Positions 63,859 through 64,000 of a stretch of 64,000 nucleotides of DNA are shown here, in pieces. Made by a program: the position numbers and the translations under genes. The DNA is from Cytophagales bacterium (lineage in GTDB: Bacteria; Bacteroidota; Bacteroidia; Cytophagales; 172606-1). The stretch is taken from contig JAUJMU010000003.1 of the NCBI GenBank assembly GCA_030446715.1, forward strand, positions 596,093-660,092, in the 5' to 3' direction. Within the stretch, counting starts at the first letter, position 1. Every line of letters begins with the position of its first letter. The notes beneath the pieces were generated by a model, which did not search any database, was not told where the DNA came from, and saw only the letters and a list, made by a program, of their open reading frames with translations.

Positions 63859-64000
63859 TTATTCTTCGGCGGAGAGCTGGATATAAAAACTTGAGCCTCT
63901 GTTCACTTCGCTCTCAAACCAGATTTTGCCGTCGTGCAGCTCCACAATGGTTTTGATGATCGACATGCCCAGCCCCACTGATTCTTCCCCTTTCAGGCCC
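63859..64000 (-). CDS. Sensor histidine kinase, C-terminal end (partial)
   Basis: The last 46 codons of a HATPase domain: GLKGEESVGLGMSIIKTIVE covers the G2 box (GLGMSI), then ELHDGKIWFESEVNRGSSFYIQLSAEE and stop TAA at 63859-63861. The rest lies beyond the window. It runs in the same direction as the LuxR-type regulator and is likely its partner. Confidence 0.85.
   Translation of the reverse strand, partial: GLKGEESVGLGMSIIKTIVELHDGKIWFESEVNRGSSFYIQLSAEE

Overview
The window comes from a Bacteroidota chromosome, most likely the Cytophagales. Pointers are a SusC/SusD pair with FecR and ECF sigma factor, a biliverdin phytochrome with heme oxygenase, a CrtA-like monooxygenase, WbqC, YfiR, ClpC and MltG, and a Bacteroidota-type promoter (TTTG, 20 bases, TAATTTTG) before a tRNA-Ser.

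Region 1 (1-11,300) is a decayed accessory island. It opens with a broken DNA-repair ATPase, then an ISL3-family and an IS3-family element, remnants of IS630 and IS1 elements and a broken HAD phosphatase. From 2,516 to 10,847 runs an array of about thirteen structured repeats of 70-110 bp, separating short mostly minus-strand cassettes (Rpn-family nuclease, toxin-antitoxin pair, small hypotheticals, and an ORF-less cassette present several times). The sites behave like integron attC sites: each lies just 3' of its gene and the two ends of several cassettes are complementary to each other, with a different end sequence per cassette. No integrase is visible.

Region 2 (11,300-35,300) is mostly core: glpD; a glucuronate catabolic operon (uxaC, a Uma2 protein, kdgK, eda, exuT); crtA and a catalase remnant; rarD; and a light-signalling group (heme oxygenase, kinase-less phytochrome, CheB/CheR/PAS/histidine-kinase fusion, CheY-like regulator); then recQ and a glycosyltransferase.

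Region 3 (35,300-48,000) holds an IS1-family element that truncates a susD gene, a susC gene with an in-frame amber codon, fecR and a divergent ECF sigma gene, IS66 and IS630 remnants, hisC and a sugar isomerase-like gene. Region 4 (48,000-64,000) holds a response-regulator/cyclase gene, arfB, an SSS transporter, yfiR, clpC, wbqC, an LpxL-like acyltransferase, tsaC, mltG, a second three-cassette array of the same repeat family (58,530-60,186; TIMP-like protein, VapBC, small membrane protein), ybgC, yihY, tRNA-Ser and a two-component pair running off the end.

Many genes carry single-base indels, several in A-runs (cheB/cheR fusion, hisC, the 44,714 gene). In core genes these look like sequencing errors; in region 1 real decay is more likely, though both may contribute. 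The standout is the pair of related integrase-less cassette arrays 48 kb apart.
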